The position numbers and the translations under genes are program-made. Shown piece by piece: positions 42,339-50,720 of a DNA stretch of 64,000 nt. The first letter of the stretch is position 1. Each line of letters opens with the position of its first letter. The notes beneath the pieces are model-generated. The model was not told the origin of the DNA, did not search any database, and saw nothing but the letters and a program-made list of their open reading frames with translations. Origin of the DNA: Saprospiraceae bacterium (lineage in GTDB: Bacteria > Bacteroidota > Bacteroidia > Chitinophagales > Saprospiraceae); the NCBI GenBank assembly GCA_027488935.1, contig JAIYAP010000041.1, positions 62,001 to 126,000 on the forward strand. The letters run 5' to 3'.

Positions 42339-42608
42339 ATGAAAAATCGCGTTTTAGCCTGGTCAATTATAGCGTTTTCCACCATTTTGCTGTTTTGCCC
42401 TGCCTGCGATCCGGTAGCGGCTCCTTTGGATGCGGATACCCGGTTACGCATTGATACTACCGTACAGGCGATCAACCGCAAAGCCCAACTTGAAATAGAC
42501 AGCCAGTGCAGACAAGCACAATTAACGATATTGCCCAAGCTAATTGACTCGATCAAGCAAGTGCGCAAAAGCGAAATTGAAGCCCAATTGCGCAGCATTC
42601 CAAAATAA
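42339..42608 (+). CDS. Small lipoprotein, unknown function
   Basis: 89 residues. MKNRVLAWSIIAFSTILLFCPAC is a lipoprotein signal with Cys at residue 23. The remaining 66 residues form a charged helical stretch (TRLRIDTTVQAINRKAQLEIDSQCRQ...) and end in RKSEIEAQLRSIPK. The helical periodicity suggests a coiled coil on the periplasmic side. No family is recognised. A -7-like box TATCTTTG is at 42309-42316, right behind the terminator of the GH53 gene, so it is probably transcribed separately. Confidence 0.6.
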   Translation: MKNRVLAWSIIAFSTILLFCPACDPVAAPLDADTRLRIDTTVQAINRKAQLEIDSQCRQAQLTILPKLIDSIKQVRKSEIEAQLRSIPK

Positions 42609-42692
42609 ATTAAAGTTGCCTTAACGCAGGAATCTTCATCTTTACCGCGTCCAATCCGGAAATCACCTACCACCGCCGGAACCCTACCTGTC

Positions 42693-44282
42693 ATGCGCAA
42701 GTTATTTGTTATTCTTTCCATCGTTTTCCCTGTATTGTGTCTAATACTGGGTCTTTTAGTACACCCTTTTTGGTTTTGGTGCCTTGCTGTGGTCATCCCC
42801 ATCAGTATTTGGGGTTTTTACGACATGAGCCAAACCCGCCATGCCATCGCCCGCAATTTCCCGATTGTGGGTCGCACCCGCTATGTCGCTGAGTTTTTGC
42901 GGCCCAAATTGTACCAGTATTTTATTGAGTCGGATACCGACGGCCGGCCGTTTCACCGCATCGACCGAAGCATGATTTACCAGCGGGCTAAAAACCAGGT
43001 AGATACGATGCCTTTTGGCACCCAATTGGACTTATACGCCGAAGGGTACGAGTGGATGAACCACAGCATTGCCGCCCTCGATAAAAAAGACATGAACACC
43101 GATATCCGGGTCATGGTGGGCGGTCCGCAATGCAAACAACCTTATTCCCTGAGTGTGCTCAATGTGAGTGCCATGTCTTTCGGTTCTTTGAGCAAAAATG
43201 CCATTTTAGCCTTGAACGGAGGCGCTAAAATGGGCAATTTCGCCCACAATACCGGCGAAGGCAGCATCAGCCCTTATCATTTGGAACCTGGCGGCGATAT
43301 CATTTATCAGGTTGGTACAGGCTATTTTGGCTGCCGTTCCGAAGATGGCGGTTTCGACCCGGAAGCCTTTCGCGCAACGGTCGCGCCCCCGCAAGTACGC
43401 ATGATCGAACTAAAATTATCGCAAGGTGCCAAACCTGGTCACGGCGGTATCTTGCCTGCTCAAAAAAACACCCCGGAAATCGCCGCCATCCGCAAAATAC
43501 AACCCGGTGTGGATGTCGATTCTCCACCCTACCACCGCGCCTTCAATGACCCGGAAGGACTTCTGCGCCTGTTGCAACAAATGCGGGAACTGTCGGATGG
43601 TCGCCCGGTAGGCTTCAAATTATGTGTGGGCAACCCGCACGAATTCTTGTGTATTTGCAAAGCCATGCTGAAAACGGGCATTTATCCCGATTTTATCACC
43701 GTGGATGGCGGAGAAGGCGGAACAGGAGCCGCACCTGTCGAATTTTCCAATTTTGTGGGCATGCCTTTCCGCGAGGCGGTCGCTTTTGTACACAATGCGT
43801 TGTTGGGTTTCGGCCTGCGCAAACACATCCGCGTCATTGCTTCCGGCCATATTGTATCGGGTTTTGATATTTACCGGGCACACGCTTTAGGCGCCGATGC
43901 CTGCAATGCTGCCCGCGCGATGATGATTGCACTCGGCTGCATTCAGGCACTAGAGTGCAATAAAAATACCTGCCCGACCGGCGTGGCTACCCAGGATGCA
44001 TTTCTTATGAAAGGCCTGGTGGTAGAAAACAAAACCGTGCGGGTGTACAATTACCACAAAAAAACGGTGGGCAGCTTTGTAGAATTGATGGCCGGTGCCG
44101 GCATGGACAATCCTTCCAAAATCAGCCGCCGCAGCATCAGCCGCCGGGTATTGATGAATCAGGTAAAACGGTACGACGAAATTTATCCCTACCTGCCGGA
44201 CGGTTGCCTCCTCCAGCCCGAAACCACTCCCAACGACTGGAAAGACATGATGGAAATGGCTTCGGCCGAGGCCTGGAATTAG
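42693..44282 (+). CDS. FMN-binding glutamate synthase family protein
   Basis: 529 residues. The first 45 residues form one or two transmembrane helices (LFVILSIVFPVLCLILGLLV and WFWCLAVVIPISIWGF). The rest is a GltB-type FMN barrel: NVSAMSFGSLSKNAILALNGGA, then PGHGGILPAQKNTPEIA and VDGGEGGTGAAPVEFSNFVGMP with the phosphate-binding Gly residues, and CNKNTCPTGVATQ with the Cys pair of the 3Fe-4S region. It lacks the N-terminal amidotransferase of true glutamate synthase, so it is a stand-alone synthase-like enzyme whose physiological substrate is not established. The membrane anchor is usual for this subfamily. Confidence 0.9.
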   Translation: MRKLFVILSIVFPVLCLILGLLVHPFWFWCLAVVIPISIWGFYDMSQTRHAIARNFPIVGRTRYVAEFLRPKLYQYFIESDTDGRPFHRIDRSMIYQRAKNQVDTMPFGTQLDLYAEGYEWMNHSIAALDKKDMNTDIRVMVGGPQCKQPYSLSVLNVSAMSFGSLSKNAILALNGGAKMGNFAHNTGEGSISPYHLEPGGDIIYQVGTGYFGCRSEDGGFDPEAFRATVAPPQVRMIELKLSQGAKPGHGGILPAQKNTPEIAAIRKIQPGVDVDSPPYHRAFNDPEGLLRLLQQMRELSDGRPVGFKLCVGNPHEFLCICKAMLKTGIYPDFITVDGGEGGTGAAPVEFSNFVGMPFREAVAFVHNALLGFGLRKHIRVIASGHIVSGFDIYRAHALGADACNAARAMMIALGCIQALECNKNTCPTGVATQDAFLMKGLVVENKTVRVYNYHKKTVGSFVELMAGAGMDNPSKISRRSISRRVLMNQVKRYDEIYPYLPDGCLLQPETTPNDWKDMMEMASAEAWN

Positions 44283-44283
44283 G

Positions 44284-46668
44284 TTAAAACTCTATTTTGT
44301 ACGCCAAAATTGGAATTAAGGGCGCCTGGGAAAACGACTTTACCGATTTGGTTTTGTCGTCGTAGTACCGGCCACCAAAATTGCTGCGGTTCGATGTGTT
44401 TTGAATATCCAATGAAAAAGTCGTTGCAAGGTGCCGGTAATTGCGCTTGATCCGTACCCCCGTATCCATGCGGAAATATGCGGGCAGTTTTTCCTCAAAA
44501 GCGCGGTTCAAATCGCGTACCGTTTCACCCTGGGCAATGGAAGTAGCCAAATCAATGGGGGTTTCACGCAAACCGCCCATGTAGGTTATTTTAATATTTA
44601 CCCCAAAAGTCCGGTTTTTGCGGCCACGGGTCCAGTCCCATTCTTTACCGGCCACCAAACTGTTTACAAATTTTGTATTAAAACGGCCATCCCGCCAAAC
44701 TTTGTCGCTGCCCTGGTATTTTGCCTCAAACAAGGCAGCAGACGCCATGATATAAAAGCCTCGGGTTAAAAACTTTTCTACCGTGAGCTCCACGCCGTAA
44801 TTTTTACCACGCCCCTGGTTGACTAATTTTTCGTTTACAAAGCCGTCTTGTACGTTCAGGATTGAAAACGCGTCTTTTTCCGCAGCATTCACGGGTGCCT
44901 GCCGAAGCGCCTGGTAATATAATTCGGGCTTGATGTGCCAGTTGCCCGGTAAAGATTGGTCGAACGAAAGCACAAAATGCCGCGCTTTGGTGAAACCCAA
45001 GTCTTTGTTCGGACTAATTATTGCGCCGTTTTCCTCCATTTGGGTAAAATACACCCCCAAAGCCTGCAATTGCGCATGTTCGCCATAGCCGAAACTCAGC
45101 GATTGCCGGTCCGAAAACGCATATTTCACCGAAGCCCTCGGCTCCACAGAATAGGTGTTGTTGAGCAAAAAGTACATCGCATGCGCGCCGCCGCTCAGGG
45201 TGAGGCGTTCACTCGGGCGGTATTGCCATTGTGCAAAAGTGTTGATGCTCGTTGCATTGCCTGCATTGCGCAATTGTTCCACCAGGCGGGCTTGCTCACC
45301 GTCCCATTCACTTTGTTTGAGATTAAAACGCAGGAAGTTCGCGTATGCACCCGCGCGCAGGAGGTGTCGGGCGTTGATTTTATGGTTCAGCGTGCTCGAA
45401 ATGGTCCATTTATTTTGCAAATGCCGGGCGTCATCTAAGCGGCGTACGCTGTAATTATCCAGGAATTTATCAGATAAAATGGCGTTTTCGGTGCCAGAAA
45501 AAGCAACAATGGTTTTTAAACCTGTGCGTTCGCCCAGCACCACGCTGTGGGTGAGTCCGAGTACACCCGTATTGGCCAAGTAGTTTTCGGTGTAACGCTT
45601 ATCACCGTTTTCGAGCCACAACAAGGAGTCGGCTTCCCCTTTCAGTTTTTGATCACTCAGGCCGCCCATGCCAAACAGGGTGAAACTCCCGGCTTTTCCG
45701 GCGGGCATCCAGATATTAAAAGACAAATCCTGAAAATTGGTGGTTGCATCGCCAATTTGCACGCCCATTTTTGAAATCACCGACAAGGTTGAATACCGGT
45801 AATTGACCAGAAACGAGCCATTGCGTTTGCCCAATCTGAATGGACCTTCAGCGGCGGCATCAAAGCCCAAAACACCTGCCTGGAACGTATATTCGCGTTT
45901 TTCAGAATTGCCTTTGCGCAATTTCAGGTCAAATACCCCCGATAAAGCATTGCCATATTCGGCTGGAAACGCCCCCGTTAGAAAATCAGAATTGCTCAAC
46001 AATTGCGCGCTCAGGATCGAAATGCCCCCGCCGGAAGTACCCACGGCCGAAAAATGGTTCGGATTGGGAATATCCACCCCTTCCATACGCCAGAGCAGGC
46101 CATTGGGTGCATTGCCGCGAATTACAATGGTGTTGTTGCCATCATCGTTCATGGCAACACCCGCAAAAGAAGAAGCCATCCGCGCCGGATCGTTCACGGC
46201 AGCCGCAAAACGCTGGGTTTCTTCCACCGAAAAGGTGCGCGCACTCACCACGGAAAGTTCATTGAGCGCTTTTTGCTTTTGCACCTTGGCTTTGATCACC
46301 ACTTCTTTGCTTTCAAATACACTTTCCTCCATTTCGATGCTCACATCGGTTTCTTTGCCCGAATTGAGGGTTATATTGGGCACCGTAAAATCTTTATAGC
46401 CCAGGTAAGTAATGCGCAGGATGTGTTTGCCCACCGGCACATTGGGAATGCGGAAACGGCCATCCGCATCGGTAGCAATGCCCCGGATCGGATCAACACT
46501 GATGAGCGCCACCGTGGCACCGATCAATGGACTTTTCAGCGCTTTGTCGAGCACCACGCCTTTGAGGGTTTGGGTGTAAATTTGAGCTTGTAGTCGGCCA
46601 GAAAACACCAGCAGGCCTGTAAAAAAGACAAAAAGCAGGGTCGTTTTAAAAAGTTGTTTTTGCATCAC
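44284..46668 (-). CDS. TonB-dependent receptor with carboxypeptidase-like N-terminal domain
   Basis: 794 residues. A signal peptide (about residues 1-29) leads to a carboxypeptidase D regulatory-like domain at about 32-110 (TLKGVVLDKALKSPLIGATVALISVDPIRGIATDADGRF). Then the plug (RTFSVEETQRFAAAVNDPARMASSFAGVAMNDDGNNTIVIRGNAPNGLLWRMEGVDIPNPNHF) and a 22-strand-type barrel follow, ending IPILAYKIEF. The fold opens the outer membrane with TonB energy for large or scarce nutrients. There is no SusD-like lipoprotein beside it and no STN domain, so it is a lone receptor rather than a Sus-type pair. The ligand is unknown. Confidence 0.92.
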   Translation of the reverse strand: MMQKQLFKTTLLFVFFTGLLVFSGRLQAQIYTQTLKGVVLDKALKSPLIGATVALISVDPIRGIATDADGRFRIPNVPVGKHILRITYLGYKDFTVPNITLNSGKETDVSIEMEESVFESKEVVIKAKVQKQKALNELSVVSARTFSVEETQRFAAAVNDPARMASSFAGVAMNDDGNNTIVIRGNAPNGLLWRMEGVDIPNPNHFSAVGTSGGGISILSAQLLSNSDFLTGAFPAEYGNALSGVFDLKLRKGNSEKREYTFQAGVLGFDAAAEGPFRLGKRNGSFLVNYRYSTLSVISKMGVQIGDATTNFQDLSFNIWMPAGKAGSFTLFGMGGLSDQKLKGEADSLLWLENGDKRYTENYLANTGVLGLTHSVVLGERTGLKTIVAFSGTENAILSDKFLDNYSVRRLDDARHLQNKWTISSTLNHKINARHLLRAGAYANFLRFNLKQSEWDGEQARLVEQLRNAGNATSINTFAQWQYRPSERLTLSGGAHAMYFLLNNTYSVEPRASVKYAFSDRQSLSFGYGEHAQLQALGVYFTQMEENGAIISPNKDLGFTKARHFVLSFDQSLPGNWHIKPELYYQALRQAPVNAAEKDAFSILNVQDGFVNEKLVNQGRGKNYGVELTVEKFLTRGFYIMASAALFEAKYQGSDKVWRDGRFNTKFVNSLVAGKEWDWTRGRKNRTFGVNIKITYMGGLRETPIDLATSIAQGETVRDLNRAFEEKLPAYFRMDTGVRIKRNYRHLATTFSLDIQNTSNRSNFGGRYYDDKTKSVKSFSQAPLIPILAYKIEF

Positions 46669-46896
46669 GCTTAGTTTTAATCGAAGTCAATCGGTGTAGC
46701 GCCACTTCCGGGTGATGGAAAGGAAGGGCCTCGTACGCAGCCCTCCCCATCTTGAATTTTCAAACTTCACCCGTAATGAACTCAGAAATCGAATGGAGAC
46801 CCGCAAGGGCCTGCTTGACCCTTATCTCGACTTAAAACTATTTTATGATTGGCGTGCTGCTGGTGTATTCGAGCCCGTAGGCCGGGCAATCCACAA

Positions 46897-48015
46897 CTAT
46901 TTTTTCAAAATCAAAAACTCCACGCGCCGATTCTGTGCCCGACCTTCATCGGTTTCATTACTTGCAATGGGCTTTCCTTCTCCAAATCCTTTAAATTTTA
47001 AGCGCATCGCGGCAATTTTATTTTGCACCAAAAACGCAACCACGGCTTTGGCACGGCGGCTGGACAGGTCCAGATTATAGACATCTTCCCCAAAATTATC
47101 CGTGTGGCCGCCAATTTCAACCACCATTTTGGGATGATCCTTCAGGATTTTGAGCAGTTTATTCAACTCCACAAAAGAACGCGGCATCAATTCGTCGCGG
47201 TCAAATTCGAAGTAAATATTTTTAAGCTGAATGGTTTTACCTGGCTCCAGGGTTTGGCGCGTCAAATCATCTGGTTTTACAGGCACAGGCAAATAAGGGG
47301 GCGATTTTTTAACCAAAACATCCTCAATATAATAATAGGCGTAGTTGAAACAATCCTCGCGGTAAGCAGTCGTGAGCGTATTCGCATCATCGCTAAAATT
47401 GCCAATTACAATAAATTCGGCCTCATACTTAGCCTGAAAATACCCGCTGACTTTAACCCATTTGCCTTCTGGTGCCTCAATAATATTGGTCGCCAGCATT
47501 TGGGCTTCCCGCACCAGCACCTCATCTGTGGTGCGCTTGATTTCGCCCACCGAAAAATAAGCCCCTAAATTGTTCATTTGAAGCGACTTTTGAAGGTGCG
47601 TGGTCCAAAACTCCACATAATAGGTCTGACCAATGACCAGCGGCTCCATCAATTGAATTTCGATGTATTCGCGGCAATGTGGTTTTCCATTGGTGCATCC
47701 ATAAAGGGTCAGGCCCGCCATGCTTTTTCCAGTGCGCGGCGTTTGTTCCCCAAACCCCTTTTCACGCCAGTCTACCGGCACCCGCACACCCGGACCATAT
47801 ACATCCGGGCTGGCCGTGGTGGCGCTGAACCAATATTTGACCACTTCACCAAATACCGAACCTTTATACGACCAGCCAATCGGGGCATTGGCAAAACGCT
47901 CAAAGCTGGGGTTGGGCACAATATTAGACTGTGCGTTCAAGCCTGCTAAAGACCAAAATAATGTTTGTACTAGCAGGAATGACCAAATTATATACTGCAC
48001 AAAAGTTTGTTTCAT
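46897..48015 (-). CDS. OmpA family outer-membrane protein
   Basis: The Met at 48015 (MKQTFVQYIIWSFLLVQTLFWS, 372 residues) opens a signal peptide ending NAQS. I take it over 48069. The middle (NIVPNPSFERF...SFVELWT-like strands) is a carbohydrate-binding-like beta-sandwich, beginning with the NLVPNPSFE motif of such domains. The last 110 residues are an OmpA peptidoglycan-binding domain: KNIYFEFDRDELMPRSFVELNKLLKIL, IGGHTDNFGEDVYNLDLSSRRAKAVVAFL, GFGEGKPIASNETDEGRAQNRRVEFLI. It keeps the Asp and Arg that hold diaminopimelate. It probably links the outer membrane to the peptidoglycan. Confidence 0.9.
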   Translation of the reverse strand: MKQTFVQYIIWSFLLVQTLFWSLAGLNAQSNIVPNPSFERFANAPIGWSYKGSVFGEVVKYWFSATTASPDVYGPGVRVPVDWREKGFGEQTPRTGKSMAGLTLYGCTNGKPHCREYIEIQLMEPLVIGQTYYVEFWTTHLQKSLQMNNLGAYFSVGEIKRTTDEVLVREAQMLATNIIEAPEGKWVKVSGYFQAKYEAEFIVIGNFSDDANTLTTAYREDCFNYAYYYIEDVLVKKSPPYLPVPVKPDDLTRQTLEPGKTIQLKNIYFEFDRDELMPRSFVELNKLLKILKDHPKMVVEIGGHTDNFGEDVYNLDLSSRRAKAVVAFLVQNKIAAMRLKFKGFGEGKPIASNETDEGRAQNRRVEFLILKK

Positions 48016-48333
48016 AGGATAAATGAAAAACAGGAAGAGAGTAACGCCCAAATATCGGGGAATCGGCACAATAAAATTCTAAATTCTGCCGCATGTTAAA
48101 TGTTAAATAAAATTTATATTAGGTCTACGCTGTTTGACAGATCCCAGTAAATTTGCCATATTTTATAAAAAAATGGCCTTCAGGAACAGTTTCGGAATGG
48201 TTTTTGGATTATTGGCAAATGTCGATGCTTTGCAATACGACAAGTAATAATTCAAACGCGCTATTTTGACGGTCCTCAAAAGGCTGTTCAACTCCAATTT
48301 TTCATCTATTAACAAATTGTCAAGCATTTCATC
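48016..48333. other. Divergent intergenic region without a gene
   Basis: 318 bp of AT-rich DNA between the OmpA gene and ugd. It holds a short direct repeat (TTAAATGTTAAATAAA) and no ORF with coding character. I see no clear TAnnTTTG box in either direction. Confidence 0.6.
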
Positions 48334-49665
48334 ATGAACATCGCTGTAGTTGGTACCGGATACGTTGGTTTGGTAACCGGAACCTGTTTTGCCGAAACTG
48401 GCAACCAAGTAATCTGTGTTGATATTAACGAAGAGAAAATCAAAAGCCTCAAAAATGGCAAAGTGCCCATTTTTGAACCAGGCCTCGAATTGCTTTTCGA
48501 ACGCAATACCAAAGAAGGTCGTTTGCATTTTACCACCAATTTGAAAGAAGCGGTGGATACAGCGCAAATTATCTTTTTAGCCCTGCCAACTCCGCCGGGT
48601 GCCGATGGCCACGCCGATTTGTCGTACATCATGGGCGTAGCACGCGATTTGAGCGAAATCATTACCGATTATAAGGTAATTGTGGATAAAAGCACGGTGC
48701 CTGTTACCACTGCAGAGAAAGTAACGGCCGTTTTGGCAGAAAAACTGCCTAAAAAAATGTTCGATGTGGTTTCGAACCCCGAGTTTTTGCGCGAAGGCGT
48801 AGCGGTGGATGACTTTATGAAACCGGACCGTGTAGTAATCGGTACCAAAAGCGAAAAAGCGCGTAAAGTGATGAAGTTGCTGTACGAACCATTCGTACGC
48901 CAAGGCAATCCAATCTATTTTATGGATGAGCGCTCTGCGGAAATGACCAAGTACGCCGCCAATGCATACCTGGCTGCCCGGATTTCTTTCATGAACGAAA
49001 TTGCCAATTTGTGCGAAAAAGTAGGCGCTAATGTGGACAGTGTGCGCATCGGTATGGGCAGCGATAACCGTATCGGCAAACGCTTCCTGTTCCCCGGCAT
49101 TGGTTACGGTGGCTCTTGCTTCCCGAAAGACGTACAAGCGCTTGCGAAAACGGCCAGCGACTACTCCTACGATTTCAAAATCCTGAAATCGGTAATGAAA
49201 GTAAACGCCATTCAGAAAACCACCCTCGGTAAAAAGATCCGCAAGCATTACAAAAACGAACTCGCGGGCAAAACCTTTGCTGTTTGGGGCCTTGCCTTCA
49301 AACCCAATACCGATGATATCCGCGAAGCACCCGCCCTCGTTATTATTGATGAACTGCTCGAAGCAGGTGCTAAAGTAAATGCCTTCGACCCGGAAGCAAT
49401 GAAAAACGTGAAAGCAATCTATGGCGACCGCGTCAATTTTTGCTCAAATATTTATGCAACCCTCGAAAATGCCGATTGTTTGCTGGTACTTACCGAATGG
49501 AGCGAGTTCCGTACACCCGACTTCGCAAAAGTACTGGCTGCCTTGAAGGACAACTTGATTTTTGACGGCCGTAACGTGTACGATCTGGATCGCATGAAAG
49601 AACTGGGTTTCCAATACGTCAGCGTGGGACGCCCACGGGTGAAGGTGAAATCAAAATTGCAATAA
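48334..49665 (+). CDS. ugd: UDP-glucose 6-dehydrogenase
   Basis: 443 residues, normal for the family. NAD binding: MNIAVVGTGYVGLVTGTCFAETGNQVI. Catalytic Cys262 lies in GGSCFPKD, preceded by GSDNRIGKRFLFPGIGYG, with Lys/Asn partners in EMTKYAANAYLAARISFMNEIANLCE. The enzyme oxidises UDP-glucose twice to UDP-glucuronate for surface polysaccharide synthesis. The C-terminal UDP-binding domain includes VWGLAFKPNTDDIREAPA. UDP-mannose or N-acetyl-sugar variants are possible, but the pattern fits UDP-glucose best. It is followed by a hairpin terminator and no polysaccharide genes adjoin. Confidence 0.93.
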   Translation: MNIAVVGTGYVGLVTGTCFAETGNQVICVDINEEKIKSLKNGKVPIFEPGLELLFERNTKEGRLHFTTNLKEAVDTAQIIFLALPTPPGADGHADLSYIMGVARDLSEIITDYKVIVDKSTVPVTTAEKVTAVLAEKLPKKMFDVVSNPEFLREGVAVDDFMKPDRVVIGTKSEKARKVMKLLYEPFVRQGNPIYFMDERSAEMTKYAANAYLAARISFMNEIANLCEKVGANVDSVRIGMGSDNRIGKRFLFPGIGYGGSCFPKDVQALAKTASDYSYDFKILKSVMKVNAIQKTTLGKKIRKHYKNELAGKTFAVWGLAFKPNTDDIREAPALVIIDELLEAGAKVNAFDPEAMKNVKAIYGDRVNFCSNIYATLENADCLLVLTEWSEFRTPDFAKVLAALKDNLIFDGRNVYDLDRMKELGFQYVSVGRPRVKVKSKLQ

Positions 49666-49708
49666 AAAAACCTGCCAAGGAAAATTGCATCCTGTAAATA
49701 AGAAAACC

Positions 49709-49741
49709 AAACGGCAGCGCGTTGTACATGCGCTGCCGTTT
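49709..49741 (+). terminator. Hairpin terminator after ugd
   Basis: AAACGGCAGCGC, loop GTTGTACAT, GCGCTGCCGTTT: a perfect 12-bp stem 43 bp after the stop, followed by GTATATT. There is no long T-run. Confidence 0.65.
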
Positions 49742-49776
49742 GTATATTCCGGCTTTCAATCAAAAACGTACCTTGC

Positions 49777-50709
49777 ATGGCACAAGTCGGATGGGTTTTC
49801 TTAAGCGAACAAGGCGGTCAGCACCGCGTTGGACTTTACCACGGCGATAGATCGGGCCACCTGGCCATTCATTGCGACCGACGGGTGGTGCAAATTGATT
49901 TTAGCGTCAAAGAATCAAGAAAATACTCCTTTTTTATTGAAGATGACCTTTGCGAAATTAGCCTGATTAAAGAACATGGCCGATTTTCCTACGAATTTGC
50001 GGTCAATAAAACCGTCGATACCCCCCTCAACCAGGCTCGCAAACTCCGCAGCAAACGCAACCGCCGCGCGATGGCTTTGCTTATCGGAGGCCTCGTATTG
50101 GCGCTGGCAATCATTTTTGCCACCGTTTCTTATTATCGCGAACAGGAAACGGCCCAACGCCTCAGCGCGTACAGTATGTTTAGCCAGCCCGCTGCCAAAG
50201 CCGAGCAACAACTCAACGAAAAAGGGAAAACGGCCGAAACAGAACTTTTAATTGTAAAAGAAGGCAAATACAGGACGATATTTTACGGCTTTACCACGGC
50301 CGACAGCCTGCGCATTTCGGGCCGATTTGCAGTTACTTATCCTGGCACCATCATTTTGCCCAACGGGTTTCCGCTCAGCGACCGCGACGCTTTTACGGTT
50401 TTATACTTGCCAACCGATCCAGCCGTACACTTGGTCGATTTTTCCCGACCAGCCAAATCAACGCTTGAAAACTACGCCCGACAGGCGGTTGAAGCCGAGC
50501 AAAAAGCGCATCCGGAAAAATCGGATCATGCCTGTAACTGTCTGGTAGCCATGGTGTTGCAAGAAAATGGCTGGCGCGCACTTGGGAACATTATTTTCCA
50601 ATCCAGCGCCCCGGAAGACGCGCCGCAATTCAACCAAAACACCTACGCACGTATGCTGCGCGATGAACGATTTGCCCCCAAACTTCAGGAACGTTGCTGG
50701 GATCAGTAG
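49777..50709 (+). CDS. Single-pass membrane protein, unknown function
   Basis: 310 residues. Residues 1-70 are beta-rich (MAQVGWVFLSEQGGQHRVGLYHGDRSGHLAIHC, DFSVKESRKYSFFIEDDLCEISLIKEHGRFSYEFAV). One transmembrane helix at about 97-117 (ALLIGGLVLALAIIFATVSYY) follows a basic stretch RKLRSKRNRR, so the N-terminal part is cytoplasmic. The periplasmic part has ELLIVKEGKYRTIFYGF, SGRFAVTYPGTIILPNGFPLSDRDAF and a C-terminal Cys-bearing helix (HACNCLVAMVLQENGW). I do not recognise it. It converges on mnmG with 11 bp between stops. Confidence 0.7.
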   Translation: MAQVGWVFLSEQGGQHRVGLYHGDRSGHLAIHCDRRVVQIDFSVKESRKYSFFIEDDLCEISLIKEHGRFSYEFAVNKTVDTPLNQARKLRSKRNRRAMALLIGGLVLALAIIFATVSYYREQETAQRLSAYSMFSQPAAKAEQQLNEKGKTAETELLIVKEGKYRTIFYGFTTADSLRISGRFAVTYPGTIILPNGFPLSDRDAFTVLYLPTDPAVHLVDFSRPAKSTLENYARQAVEAEQKAHPEKSDHACNCLVAMVLQENGWRALGNIIFQSSAPEDAPQFNQNTYARMLRDERFAPKLQERCWDQ

Positions 50710-50720
50710 CGCTAGTCGTT

